Assembly: GCA_963770035.1 (NCBI GenBank)
Contig: CAVYON010000065.1
Coordinates: 1 to 64,000, forward strand
Reading direction: 5' to 3'
From: Roseiarcus sp963770035
GTDB lineage: Bacteria; Pseudomonadota; Alphaproteobacteria; Rhizobiales; Beijerinckiaceae
DNA: 64,000 nucleotides
Position numbers and translations under genes: made by a program. This document shows, in pieces, positions 38,406-47,621 of the stretch. Every line of letters starts with the position of its first letter. The stretch's first letter is position 1. The notes beneath the pieces were generated by a model. It was given only the letters and a program-made list of their open reading frames with translations. It was not told where the DNA came from and did no database searches.

Positions 38406-40016
38406 TCAGAACCTCGCGACGCCGAAGGAATTGCGACGCAGGACCCGCGCCTCGCTCTCGGCGCAGGTCTCGAGGCAGAAGGCGAGCGTCGCCCGGCTGT
38501 CGCGCGGGTCGATCAGCCCGTCGTCCCAGAGGCGCGCCGTGGCGAAAAGCGCGGTCGACTGCCGGTCGTAGCCGGTCACGATCTTCGCAGCTTGCTTCGT
38601 CATGGCTTCGGCGTCGAACGAAAGTCCCCTTGCGCGGGCCGCATCCTCGGCGACGATGGTCATCACCTTCGCCGCCTGCTCGCCGCCCATCACGGCGACG
38701 CGGGCGTTCGGCCAGGAAAACAGGAACCGCGGATCGAAGCTCCTGCCGCACATGCCGTAGTGTCCGGCCCCGAACGATCCGCCGATCTGCAGCGTCAGCT
38801 TCGGGACGCTGGCGTTGGTGACCGCCTGGATCATTTTCGAGCCGTGCTTGACGATGCCTGAGCTCTCCGCCGCGATCCCGACCAGATAGCCGGTGGTGTT
38901 CTGCAGGAAGACGATCGGGAGCCCCGCCTGGCAACAGAGCTGGATGAACTGCCCGGCCTTGCTCGCGCCGGAGGAATCGATCGGACCGTTGTTGCCGAGG
39001 AGACCGACTTCTCGGCCCTCGATGGCGGCGTGACCGCAGACGGTTTCGGGGCCGTAACCCGGCTTGAAGTCGAGAAATTCCGAGCCGTCGACGAACCGCG
39101 CGATCACTTCGCGCACGTCGTAGGGTTTCCGGTAGTCGACCGGCACGATGCCGAGCAGTTCTTCCGGATCGTAGAGCGGCGGCGGAGCGCGCCGCCGCGG
39201 CGGCGGAGCGCTCCAACCAAGGTGGGCGAGGATCTCCCGGCCGATGCGCAAGGCGTCGGCGTCGTCTTCGGCGAGATATTCGCCGAGGCCTGTCGTGGCG
39301 CCGTGCAACTCCGCGCCGCCGAGCGCCTCGTCCGTGGCGATCTCGCCGGTTGCGGCCTTGAGCAGCGGCGGCCCGGCAAGAAAGACCTTGGACCGGCCGC
39401 GCACCATGACGACGTAGTCGGCGAGGCCGGTCTGATAGGCGCCGCCAGCGGTCGACGAGCCATGGACAATCGAGATGACCGGTATTCCCGCCGCCGAAAT
39501 GCGCGCCATGTTGGCGAAGGTCGCCCCGCCGCGCACGAACATCTCGGCCTGCAGCAGAAGATTGGCGCCGGCGCTCTCAACCAGCTGGACGTAAGGCAGC
39601 TTCTCGCGGAGCGCGATCTCCTGCGCGCGGATCGCCTTCTCCACCCCCATCGGATGCGCGGCGCCGCCCTTGATCCCGGAATCGTTGGCCGCGACCATGC
39701 AGCGCACGCCCGCAACGAAGCCGATGCCGGCGATGAGCCCCCCGCCATAGACGTTCCGGGCCCCGTCATCCTCGTGCATGCTGAGGCCGCACAGCGTCGA
39801 GAGCTCGAGAAAGGCCGAATCGCGGTCGAGAAGCCAGTTGATCCGCTCTCGAGGCGGCAATTGTCCGCGCGAGCGGAATTTGTCGTCGGCGCGAGCGGAG
39901 GCGTCGCGAACCCCACGTTCCAGGGCGCGGAATTGAGCGATGAGTTCGAGGTGCGCTGCACGGTTGGCGCGAAACGCCTCGCTTTCGACGATGACGTTTG
40001 ACGCGATCGCCGGCAT
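38406..40016 (-). CDS. acyl-CoA carboxylase beta subunit (carboxyltransferase)
   Basis: 536 residues, carboxyltransferase with two crotonase-like halves. The N-half shows GGLIAGIGFVAGVRCMVAAN and HGSSTAGGAYQTGLADYVVM, the C-half LQNTTGYLVGIAAESSGIVK and IGGSFGAGHYGMCGRSFDPR. This pattern is that of methylcrotonyl-CoA or geranyl-CoA carboxylase beta (LiuB/AtuC) rather than propionyl-CoA carboxylase. It is the first gene of a tight five-gene operon; a palindromic operator lies 50-70 bp upstream. Confidence 0.88.
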   Translation of the reverse strand: MPAIASNVIVESEAFRANRAAHLELIAQFRALERGVRDASARADDKFRSRGQLPPRERINWLLDRDSAFLELSTLCGLSMHEDDGARNVYGGGLIAGIGFVAGVRCMVAANDSGIKGGAAHPMGVEKAIRAQEIALREKLPYVQLVESAGANLLLQAEMFVRGGATFANMARISAAGIPVISIVHGSSTAGGAYQTGLADYVVMVRGRSKVFLAGPPLLKAATGEIATDEALGGAELHGATTGLGEYLAEDDADALRIGREILAHLGWSAPPPRRRAPPPLYDPEELLGIVPVDYRKPYDVREVIARFVDGSEFLDFKPGYGPETVCGHAAIEGREVGLLGNNGPIDSSGASKAGQFIQLCCQAGLPIVFLQNTTGYLVGIAAESSGIVKHGSKMIQAVTNASVPKLTLQIGGSFGAGHYGMCGRSFDPRFLFSWPNARVAVMGGEQAAKVMTIVAEDAARARGLSFDAEAMTKQAAKIVTGYDRQSTALFATARLWDDGLIDPRDSRATLAFCLETCAESEARVLRRNSFGVARF

Positions 40017-40065
40017 CCTGTCGCTTCCTCCTGATCACGTCCGCGTGTGCGCGAGATCGTTCACA

Positions 40066-40087
40066 TATGATCGTTCATAAGATCATA
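40066..40087. promoter_or_regulatory. putative operator upstream of the acyl-CoA carboxylase operon
   Basis: TATGATC-gttcataa-GATCATA is a perfect 7-bp inverted repeat with an 8-bp spacer. Overlapping TATGA-tcgt-TCATA gives a second symmetry. It lies 50-71 bp before the ATG of the carboxyltransferase gene, where a TetR- or GntR-like repressor of acyl-CoA catabolism would bind. No regulator gene is adjacent. Confidence 0.55.
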
Positions 40088-40126
40088 GGGTCGGGCGGAA
40101 AGTCAAATTGCGGACAGGCGAAGGGG

Positions 40127-40831
40127 CTACAGAAGCGCCTTCTGGGGGTCGCCGATCATGAAGGCGCGGGTGTCCGGCGGCACGGCGTTCAGGAGATCGC
40201 GGATGAACTTCTCACGGACCTGCAAGCTCTGGTCCACGGGCACCCCCAAGGTGGACACACGAAACAAGGCGCCGTCCGGAACCCACCCCCGCAGGCCGTA
40301 TTGGAGCTTCAAGGCGTTGCGCGCCAAGTTGCTGTTTGTGACGTCATAGCCGATCCGCATCCAGTAGCTGATCGGCTCGATGCGGCCCTCCCGGGTTGCG
40401 ATGAGGCTGGTCAACGGAATCGGCGTGGAGGTCGGCGACCAGCTGAACTTCGTCGTCACCGGCCTCGTCACACGGAACCCCTGCGCCGTATAGCAGACCT
40501 CGGGGTGGTGCATTTGCAGCCGATCGCTCTGGCTCTCGCCGTAGGCGATCATCAACATCACGACCTGGCCGTCCTTGTCGACATAGGCGCGGGCCACTTC
40601 CTGATTGTAGATCTGCGCCTCCAGCCCGTCCGCGGGAGGCCTGATCGCCTGCAAACCCGGCAATTCGGCCCATTCGCCAAATGACCGCGGCACATGGGCG
40701 TCGATGTTAAACGCCTCATGCGTCCGCGCCATCAGGCGGTGCGGCGTTAGCACAAAGGCCAGCGCCGCGGCGGCCAGCATGGCCACGCATGCCAGCGCCA
40801 TATTCACCGAACGCGCCATGTTGTCATCCAT
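40127..40831 (-). CDS. EpsI-family exosortase-associated protein (orphan)
   Basis: 234 residues from the ATG at 40831 (MDDNMARSVNMA); the open frame extends far upstream, but that part is not conserved. One N-terminal membrane anchor (ACVAMLAAAALAFVL), then the periplasmic EpsI domain with HVPRSFGEWAELPG and the diagnostic MHHPEVCYTAQGF. EpsI proteins normally sit with exosortase (XrtA/B) and exopolysaccharide genes. None is visible here, so it is orphaned or its partners are elsewhere. The end VPPDTRAFMIGDPQKALL is normal. Confidence 0.75.
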   Translation of the reverse strand: MDDNMARSVNMALACVAMLAAAALAFVLTPHRLMARTHEAFNIDAHVPRSFGEWAELPGLQAIRPPADGLEAQIYNQEVARAYVDKDGQVVMLMIAYGESQSDRLQMHHPEVCYTAQGFRVTRPVTTKFSWSPTSTPIPLTSLIATREGRIEPISYWMRIGYDVTNSNLARNALKLQYGLRGWVPDGALFRVSTLGVPVDQSLQVREKFIRDLLNAVPPDTRAFMIGDPQKALL

Positions 40832-41045
40832 AGGTTGACGATCCGCAGCGCCTCTATAGCATCTCGGTCGATAACGCCGCAAAGTGTGTACAGAGTGCAA
40901 CGGGCCAAATTGCGGCGGGCGTCGACGTCCTCCTTTTGGACAGGCGCCCGGCCAGGCCGAGCAGGCCTTGCCTCCCGGCGTGCATTTTGCGATCCACGTC
41001 GCATCTCGCCGGGCCGCGGCGCGCCTTCCGAACAAGGGAAAACCA

Positions 41046-42552
41046 ATGACCAGCAGTGAGACTCTCGCACGCGCGGGATTGAACGGCGAGGCGCTTTGGG
41101 CCGGATCGCTTGCTGTCCGCTCGCCGATCGACGGTGTTGAGATTGCCCGCATTGCGGAGACGCCTCTGTCCGAAATGCCGACGATCCTCGCTCGCGCTCG
41201 CGACGCTTTTCTGGCCTGGCGCGAGGTTCCGGCGCCCCGCCGGGGTGAACTTGTACGGTTGTTCAGCGAGGAGTTGCGCGCCGCCAAGGAGGATCTGGGG
41301 GCGGTGGTGACTTTGGAGGCGGGCAAGATCGTTTCCGAGGGGCTTGGCGAAGTGCAGGAAATGATCGACGTCTGCGACTTCGCCGTCGGACTCTCGCGCC
41401 AGATCTATGGCCTGACCATCGCCTCGGAGCGTCCCGGCCATCGCATGATGGAAACCTGGCATCCGCTCGGGCCTTGCGCGGTCATCTCAGCCTTCAACTT
41501 CCCGGTCGCGGTATGGGCCTGGAATGCCGCGCTTGCGCTCGTCTGCGGAAACCCGGTCATCTGGAAGCCCTCCGAGAAGACGCCTCTCAGCGCGCTGGCC
41601 GCCATGACTAGACTTCGACCGGGCGCTCGCCCGCTTCGGCGCCGACGCGCCGGCTGGACTGGCGCAGATCGTTATCGGAGGCGCGTCGGTCGGCGAGGCC
41701 CTGGTCGCCTCGAAGGAGGCGCCGCTCGTTTCGGCGACGGGTTCGACCCGCATGGGCGCGAGCGTCGGGCCCAAGGTGGCCGCCCGCTTCGGCCGCGCCA
41801 TCCTCGAACTCGGAGGCAACAATGCCATGATCGTGGCGCCCTCGGCTGACCTCGACATGGCCGTGCGCGCCATCCTCTTTTCGGCGGTCGGGACGGCCGG
41901 ACAGCGCTGCACGTCGCTTCGGCGTCTCATCGTCCATCGTTCGATCCGCGCCGACCTCACGCGACGGCTCGTCAAGGCCTTTTCCAGCTTGCCGATCGGC
42001 GACCCGCGCGAGGCCCGCACACTGGTTGGCCCGCTCATCGACCATCCGGCGCGCGACCGAATGGCTGCCGCGCTCGCGCGCGCCAAGGACCAGGGCGGAC
42101 TTATTCACGGCGGCGGAAGCGTTGCTTCAGGCGTGCCCCACGGGGGCGCCTATGTTGAGCCGGCGATCGTCGAGATGCCCGGCCAGAGTGCGATCGCGCG
42201 CGAGGAAACCTTCGCCCCCATCCTCTACACGTTTGGCTATGAAACCCTCGACGAAGCGATCGCCCTACAGAACGACGTTCCGCAGGGTCTGTCGTCCTGC
42301 ATCTTCACTCTCGATGTCCGCGAGGCGGAGACGTTTTTGTCGGCGACCGGCTCCGATTGCGGCATCGCCAACGTGAATATCGGCCCCTCCGGGGCCGAGA
42401 TCGGCGGCGCGTTCGGGGGCGAGAAGGAGACGGGCGGCGGTCGGGAGAGCGGCTCGGACGCCTGGAAGGCCTACATGCGCCGGCAGACCAGCACGGTGAA
42501 CTATTCGGCGAAGCTGCCGCTGGCTCAGGGTGTACAGTTCGACGTGCGATGA
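41046..42552 (+). CDS. ALDH7-type aldehyde dehydrogenase (aminoadipate-semialdehyde DH-like), frameshifted
   Basis: About 501 residues from two frames. The first ends near 41605 after NPVIWKPSEKTPLSALAAMT; the correct frame continues with FDRALARFGADAPAGLAQIV through ATGSTRMGASVG to 42552. Catalytic residues are intact: Glu in LELGGNNAMIV and Cys in VGTAGQRCTSLRRL. The C-terminal GSDCGIANVNIGPSGAEIGG and GGGRESGSDAWKAYMRR signatures are specific to the ALDH7/antiquitin group, which oxidises 2-aminoadipate 6-semialdehyde in lysine breakdown. An extra A near 41610 accounts for the break. ATG at 41046 follows AGGGAA. Confidence 0.85.
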
Positions 42553-42588
42553 GGAAATCGTGTCGCTCGCCACGAAGACAGCGAGCGA

Positions 42589-43023
42589 CTACGCCATGGT
42601 CGCCTGCAGGCAACGCCCGACGCGCTTGAGCTGGACGCGGCTCGCGACACCTGTGTTGTCGAGGTTCAGGCTCTGCAGGCACAAGCTCTCGGTCAGGGAT
42701 AGGTCGAAGGTCTCGAGTGGGTTGCCGGACAGGTCGAGGCTTTCGACGACCGACCCGGAGCCAAACACTTCGGCGCTGAACGAGCGCAGCTTGTTGTTGG
42801 CGAGGATGAGCTCAGTGAGTTTCGCGTTTTGCGCGAAGGTGGCGCGGTCGACGAACTCAATCTGATTACCCGAGAGGTTGACTTTCGTCACCTGCTCGTA
42901 CTCTTCGAAAGCGTCGATGTCGATATCGCCGATGTTCTGGTTCGACAGATCGATCACTTCGCTCTTGATCGTGTACCCGAAGTCCGTGAGTACATCTTTG
43001 GTTAGCGTCAACCCAGTCATCAC
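42589..43023 (-). CDS. small leucine-rich repeat protein
   Basis: 144 residues, start preceded by gaggggttgtg. About four LRR units of 22-24 residues: VIDLSNQNIGDIDIDAFEEY, VTKVNLSGNQIEFVDRATFA, LTELILANNKLRSFSAEVFG and VESLDLSGNPLETFDLSL. The asparagine ladder is typical, resembling eukaryotic-style typical LRRs more than bacterial effector LRRs. No signal peptide or export signal is seen. The last residues (LKRVGRCLQATMA) may cap the fold. Function unknown; protein binding is likely. Confidence 0.7.
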   Translation of the reverse strand: MMTGLTLTKDVLTDFGYTIKSEVIDLSNQNIGDIDIDAFEEYEQVTKVNLSGNQIEFVDRATFAQNAKLTELILANNKLRSFSAEVFGSGSVVESLDLSGNPLETFDLSLTESLCLQSLNLDNTGVASRVQLKRVGRCLQATMA

Positions 43024-43149
43024 AACCCCTCGGAATGGATCTCGGGCGCCGACATTCGCGCCTTTCGGTCAATCGATAGCGAGGAGAACACGAAAATTTG
43101 CCTGCGCCAACGCGACCGGACGTCGCGCAGCCGCGCTGCTGCGCCCGCA

Positions 43150-44778
43150 ATGAGCCACCCCACGGAGCCGCGCGATGTCGTCATCGTCGGCGGCGGCCAT
43201 AACGGACTCGTCGCGGCCGCCTATCTTGCGGCGGCCGGGCTCAAAGTCACGGTGACCGAGCGTCGTCCCATCGTCGGGGGCGCGGCCGTCACCGAAGAAT
43301 TTCACCCCGGCTTTCGAAATTCGGTCGCGGCCTATGCAGTTTCGCTCCTCAACCCGTCGATTGCCCGCGACCTCGATCTCGCCCGGCACGGGCTCAGGAT
43401 CGTCGAGCGCCCGCTGTCGAATTTCCTCCCGCTGCCGGACGACCGTTACCTGAAGGTCGGGCCTGGACGCACCAAAGCCGAAGTTGCGAAATTCTCGGTG
43501 CGCGACGCGGAGCGGTTTTGCGCGTACGAGACGCGGCTCGAACGGATGACCGACGTCCTGCGCGCGTTGGCGCTCGAGACGCCTCCAAATGCCGTAAGCG
43601 GCCGGGGGCTTATTGCGGGCCTCGTCGAACTGCTTGCGACGGCGCGGGCCGCGAACCGCCTGCGGCCGCTTGGGATCGAGGGTCAGCGCGACCTTGTCGA
43701 GATCTTCACCCGCTCGGCCGGCGACGTCCTCGATCAATGGTTCGAGGGCGAGCCGATCAAAGCTATTCTCGGCTTCGACGGCATTGTCGGAACTTATGCG
43801 AGCCCTTACGCCGCCGGAACGGCCTATGTGCTGCTTCATCACTGTTTTGGAGAAGCGAATGGCCGCAGAGGCGCCTGGGGGCATGCCTTGGGCGGCATGG
43901 GAGCGATTACGCAAGCGATGGCGCGCGCATGCGAAACGCGAGGCGTCGAGATCCGGACCGGAACGGGCATTGGCGAGATCGCGACCCGCGATGGCCGTGC
44001 AGTCGGCGTCGTCACCGACAAGGGCGAGCGGATTGGGGCGCGCGCCGTCGTCTCGAGTCTCCATCCGAAACTGACGTTTGAAAAACTCGTCGGTCCCGCG
44101 ATTCTGCCGCCCGACTTTCGCGCGCGCATCGCTTCATGGCGCAGCGGGTCCGGGGTGTTTCGAATGAACGTCGCGCTCTCGGCGCTACCGAGCTTCACGT
44201 GTCTTCCGGGCCGCGATCCCGCGGAGCATCATGGCGCCGGGATCGTGATCGCGCCGAGCCTCGCCTACATGGAGCGCGCCTTTTTCGACGCCCGCATGAC
44301 AGGCTGGTCGACCGCGCCGATCATCGAGCTCCTTATCCCGTCGGTCCTGGACGACTCGCTTGCGCCTCCGGGACGGCACGTCGCCTCGCTCTTCTGCCAG
44401 TACGTCGCGCCCGAGCTTCCGCATGGGCGGTCCTGGGACGAGGTGCGCGAAATTGTCGCCGATGTCATGATCGACGCGGTCGAGGTCTATGCGCCGGGCT
44501 TCAAGGCGTCCGTCATCGCCCGCGCGATCCTCACGCCGCTCGACCTCGAACGCGACTTCGGCCTCGTCGGCGGAGATATCTTTCATGGGCGCCTGTCGCT
44601 CGACCAACTCTATTCCGCGCGGCCCGTTCTCGGCCACGCCAACTACCGCTCGCCGATCCCCGGTCTCTATATGTGCGGCTCGTCAACCCACCCGGGTGGC
44701 GGCGTCAGCGGACTGCCGGGACGCAATGCGGCTCGCGAGATCGTGAAGGACTTTCGGCGCCATCGCCGGACGCGCTGA
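43150..44778 (+). CDS. phytoene desaturase-like (PYROXD2-type) FAD oxidoreductase
   Basis: 542 residues. Rossmann FAD site VVIVGGGHNGLVAAAYLAAA, then ERRPIVGGAAVTEEFHPGF. The C-terminal FAD segment ends PIPGLYMCGSSTHPGGGVSG. The length and HNGLVAA form fit the CrtI-related PYROXD2/COG1233 group rather than true carotenoid desaturases. The substrate is not evident and no carotenoid genes are nearby. The gene is divergent from the LRR gene and upstream of a DHA2 transporter on the same strand. Confidence 0.82.
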   Translation: MSHPTEPRDVVIVGGGHNGLVAAAYLAAAGLKVTVTERRPIVGGAAVTEEFHPGFRNSVAAYAVSLLNPSIARDLDLARHGLRIVERPLSNFLPLPDDRYLKVGPGRTKAEVAKFSVRDAERFCAYETRLERMTDVLRALALETPPNAVSGRGLIAGLVELLATARAANRLRPLGIEGQRDLVEIFTRSAGDVLDQWFEGEPIKAILGFDGIVGTYASPYAAGTAYVLLHHCFGEANGRRGAWGHALGGMGAITQAMARACETRGVEIRTGTGIGEIATRDGRAVGVVTDKGERIGARAVVSSLHPKLTFEKLVGPAILPPDFRARIASWRSGSGVFRMNVALSALPSFTCLPGRDPAEHHGAGIVIAPSLAYMERAFFDARMTGWSTAPIIELLIPSVLDDSLAPPGRHVASLFCQYVAPELPHGRSWDEVREIVADVMIDAVEVYAPGFKASVIARAILTPLDLERDFGLVGGDIFHGRLSLDQLYSARPVLGHANYRSPIPGLYMCGSSTHPGGGVSGLPGRNAAREIVKDFRRHRRTR

Positions 44779-44813
44779 CCCCGCGCCGTTGTGAGATCGG
44801 CCCGAGTTCGGCT

Positions 44814-46208
44814 ATGCGCAGGAGCGAAAGCCGATCTCCCCTTCCCATGACATCAGCCAAAGACGCGCCCGAGCACCCGGGCCTGCCCAATCCCGAGCGT
44901 CTGCTTGCGTTTCTGACGCTAGCGATGGCGATCGCCATGTCGGTGCTCGACGGAACCATCGTCAACGTGGCGCTGCCGACCATGGCGCACGATCTCGCGA
45001 TCAGCCCGGCAGACTCGATCTGGATCGTCAATGCGTTCCTGCTTGCGGTCACGGTCTCGTTGCTACCTCTGTCGGCGCTCGGCGACACGATCGGCTATCG
45101 CCGGGTCTATACGCCCGGGTTGGCCCTGTTCACCCTGGCCTCGCTCGCCTGCGCGCTTGCGCCGTCGCTTCCGTTCCTTACGGTTGCGCGCGCTGTGCAG
45201 GGACTCGGCGCGGCGGGGATCATGAGCGTGAATATCGCGCTCGTCCGGTTCATCTATCCTTCGTCGAAGCTCGGACAGGGTGTTGGCAACATTGCGGTGG
45301 TGGTCGCGGTGTGCTCGGCCGCCAGTCCGACCGTAGCCGCCGCGATCCTTTCGGTGGCGTCGTGGCGATGGCTGTTCCTCATCAACATTCCCATCGGCTT
45401 CGTCGCCTTGTTCCTCGCGGTGCGGACGCTCCCCGACACGCCCCGCTCGAAGCGGACGCTCGATCCGACCAGCATCGCGCTCAACGCTCTGACTTTCGGC
45501 CTGATGATCGCGGGCGTCGACGGGCTCGGACAGAGGCGCGAGCTTGCGGTCCCGGTCGGCGAGTTGATCGCCGCCGGCGCCTTCGGCGCGCTGTTCGTGC
45601 GCAGCCAGCTCAAACAGGCCGCTCCGCTGCTGCCGGTCGACCTCCTGAAGCGGCCGATTTTTGCCCTGTCGCTGGCGACCTCGATCTCCTCGTTCGCCGC
45701 GCAGACCCTCGCCCTGGTCGCGCTACCGTTCTACTTCGAGGACGTCCTCGGCCGTTCAGATGCGGCGACCGGCCTCCTGATGACACCCTGGCCGGTGGCG
45801 ACGGCGCTGATCGCCCCGATTTCCGGGCGCCTCGCGGACCGGTACGCACCGGGCCTGCTTGGGTCGGCCGGACTTCTGCTGATGGGCCTCGGCCTCACTC
45901 TCGTCGCGCTCAACGTCGGCAATCCGGACGGGACGACCCTCGTCTGGCGGCTTGCAATCTGCGGCCTCGGCTTCGGCTTCTTCCAGGCGCCGAACAACCG
46001 GCTCATCATCGGGAGCGCGCCCGCCGATCGCAGCGGCGGAGCCGCAGGACTGCAATCGGCCGGCCGGCTCCTCGGCCAGTCGCTCGGCGCCGCGCTGATG
46101 GCCGTCGCCTTCGGGCGCGCGCCCGAGCACGCGACGTCCATTGCGCTCTGGATGGCGGCCGGCATGACGCTCGTCGGCGCCTGCGCGAGCGGCTTGCGGA
46201 GAGGATGA
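44814..46208 (+). CDS. MFS transporter, DHA2 (14-TM) family
   Basis: 464 residues from the ATG at 44814 (44847 is an alternative; neither has a strong ribosome site). Family motif SVLDGTIVNVALPTMAHDLA in the first membrane segment, IGYRRVYTPGLALFTLASLA after it, and RAVQGLGAAGIMSVNIALVR. A proton-driven efflux pump of drugs or metabolites is expected. The open frame reaches back to 44136, but that portion overlaps the oxidoreductase gene out of frame and is rejected. Confidence 0.85.
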   Translation: MRRSESRSPLPMTSAKDAPEHPGLPNPERLLAFLTLAMAIAMSVLDGTIVNVALPTMAHDLAISPADSIWIVNAFLLAVTVSLLPLSALGDTIGYRRVYTPGLALFTLASLACALAPSLPFLTVARAVQGLGAAGIMSVNIALVRFIYPSSKLGQGVGNIAVVVAVCSAASPTVAAAILSVASWRWLFLINIPIGFVALFLAVRTLPDTPRSKRTLDPTSIALNALTFGLMIAGVDGLGQRRELAVPVGELIAAGAFGALFVRSQLKQAAPLLPVDLLKRPIFALSLATSISSFAAQTLALVALPFYFEDVLGRSDAATGLLMTPWPVATALIAPISGRLADRYAPGLLGSAGLLLMGLGLTLVALNVGNPDGTTLVWRLAICGLGFGFFQAPNNRLIIGSAPADRSGGAAGLQSAGRLLGQSLGAALMAVAFGRAPEHATSIALWMAAGMTLVGACASGLRRG

Positions 46209-46409
46209 GCCGGCCGCCGGCACCCTTGGCAGCGACCCAACGGTATCAAGCCTTTAAGCGCACAAAACTGTCCAAAAAATTGCGATCTCCCGGGGCTGTC
46301 GGCGCGAGCCCGGCGGTCGCTTCGGCTCGCGTTGGGGGCGCTCCATCTTGGCGGCGAATGAACAATATCAAGCTCTTAGGGCGGCTCAATAACTTATTTC
46401 TTATATATA

Positions 46410-47544
46410 GCGGCGTCACGCGAGGATCCGAAAATCCTTCGGGTTGATGACGCGGAAATTGTCGGTGATGGTTGACGAGAACTCGTCGAACCGCTGAGGC
46501 ACGGTTTCACGCAAGAAACCGAGCACGGCTTCGGCGAAGTCGCGGAATTTGGCGTAGCATCTGTTGTGGGTGACGTTCTCGTGCATCACCTTCCAGAGCC
46601 GCTCGATTGGGTTGAGATGCGGACAGTATGACGGCACGAAGTGCAGGACGATGCGCCTGCCTGGCTGTTGCAGCCAGCCCTGGACGACTTTGGCGTGGTG
46701 GTAGCGGGCGTTGTCGAGGAAAACATGGATGCGGCTCATCGTTGAATGGGAGCGCTCCAGCGCCTCGAACAAGGCGATCGTGCTTGCCGCATCGACGGTC
46801 TGGACATCCATGATGCGGGTCTGTCCGGTCTCCAGGTCGATCGCGCCGTGCAGGTTCAGCCGGTCGCGCCCGGACGCTGCGGGAAGCGCGCAGCGCTGTC
46901 CGCGCGGCAGCCAGCGTCCAGCGGGCTTGGCCTGGTGGGTCGGATGGACGGCGTCGACGTAGACGACCGTCTCGTCCGGGCCGAGCGCGTTGCGCAAGTC
47001 CTCATGCGCCTCGATGAACTTCTGCTGGGTTTCCACGTCGATCTTGCCAGGCACGGATTCCGGCTTCTTCCAGTCGAAGCCGATGCGGTTCATCAGCTTG
47101 ATCAGTCCGGAGCGGCCATAGTCGAACCCGAACCGATCCAGGATCAATTGCCCGATTTCGGTGGTCGACGTCGGCAGCACCTCCGTCGCCCAGGCGCGCA
47201 ATTCGTCGATCTGGAGGGGCGACAGCGCACAGGCGCCGCCGTTCAGATCGAACAGGACGAGCGCCTCGACGCCACCGTCCTGGAATGCCTTGAGCCAGGC
47301 GCGGACGGTGGAGTCGTCGATGTAGAACGCCTCGGCGACCTCGGCGAAGGACCAGCCCTTGTCAAGCAGCAGCACCGCGTTCGCCCGGCGGGCGATGCGA
47401 TGCTCCTCCAGCCCGTCCCTGGCGATCTTCACCAGGTCGGCCCGGTCCACTGCACTGAGGAAACTACCGTTCATCTTCACCAGGCGACTGGAATCGATCC
47501 TGCTGATTCGGTCAAACGATTTTCGGAAGGGCGCGGAAACCCAC
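46410..47544 (-). mobile_element. second IS630-family insertion sequence
   Basis: The ends are imperfect inverted repeats: left GCGGCGTCACGCGAGGATCC then GAAAATC, right (inverted) GTGGGTTTCCGCGCCCTTCC then GAAAATC. They agree at most positions, including GCG and TCCGAAAATC. Both sides are flanked by TA (46408-46409, 47545-47546). Length 1,135 bp. It differs from the first IS630 in having a single uninterrupted transposase. Confidence 0.75.
46416..47480 (-). CDS. IS630 family transposase
   Basis: 354 residues. N-terminal winged helix-turn-helix: VDRADLVKIARDGLEEHRIA and DKGWSFAEVAEAFYIDDSTV. The DDE core has VVYVDAVHPTHQ, IHVFLDNARYHHAKVV and FVPSYCPHLNPIERLWKVMH. It is complete, so the element may be mobile. 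Confidence 0.92.
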   Translation of the reverse strand: MKMNGSFLSAVDRADLVKIARDGLEEHRIARRANAVLLLDKGWSFAEVAEAFYIDDSTVRAWLKAFQDGGVEALVLFDLNGGACALSPLQIDELRAWATEVLPTSTTEIGQLILDRFGFDYGRSGLIKLMNRIGFDWKKPESVPGKIDVETQQKFIEAHEDLRNALGPDETVVYVDAVHPTHQAKPAGRWLPRGQRCALPAASGRDRLNLHGAIDLETGQTRIMDVQTVDAASTIALFEALERSHSTMSRIHVFLDNARYHHAKVVQGWLQQPGRRIVLHFVPSYCPHLNPIERLWKVMHENVTHNRCYAKFRDFAEAVLGFLRETVPQRFDEFSSTITDNFRVINPKDFRILA

Positions 47545-47621
47545 TATAATACACGTGTCATCGCGCAACGAGGGCCGCCCGCCGGACGGTGTGACTGCGG
47601 CCTTCGTCCGATTCTCTGCGG

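Noticed and set aside
40127..41326. 399-residue version of the EpsI protein
   Set aside because: Residues before 40831 are low-complexity antisense of the aldehyde dehydrogenase; the membrane anchor after 40831 is the natural start.
44136..46208. 690-codon open frame on the plus strand
   Set aside because: Only the part from 44814 encodes the transporter; the first 220 codons overlap the oxidoreductase gene in another frame and are Arg-rich and unlike any protein.
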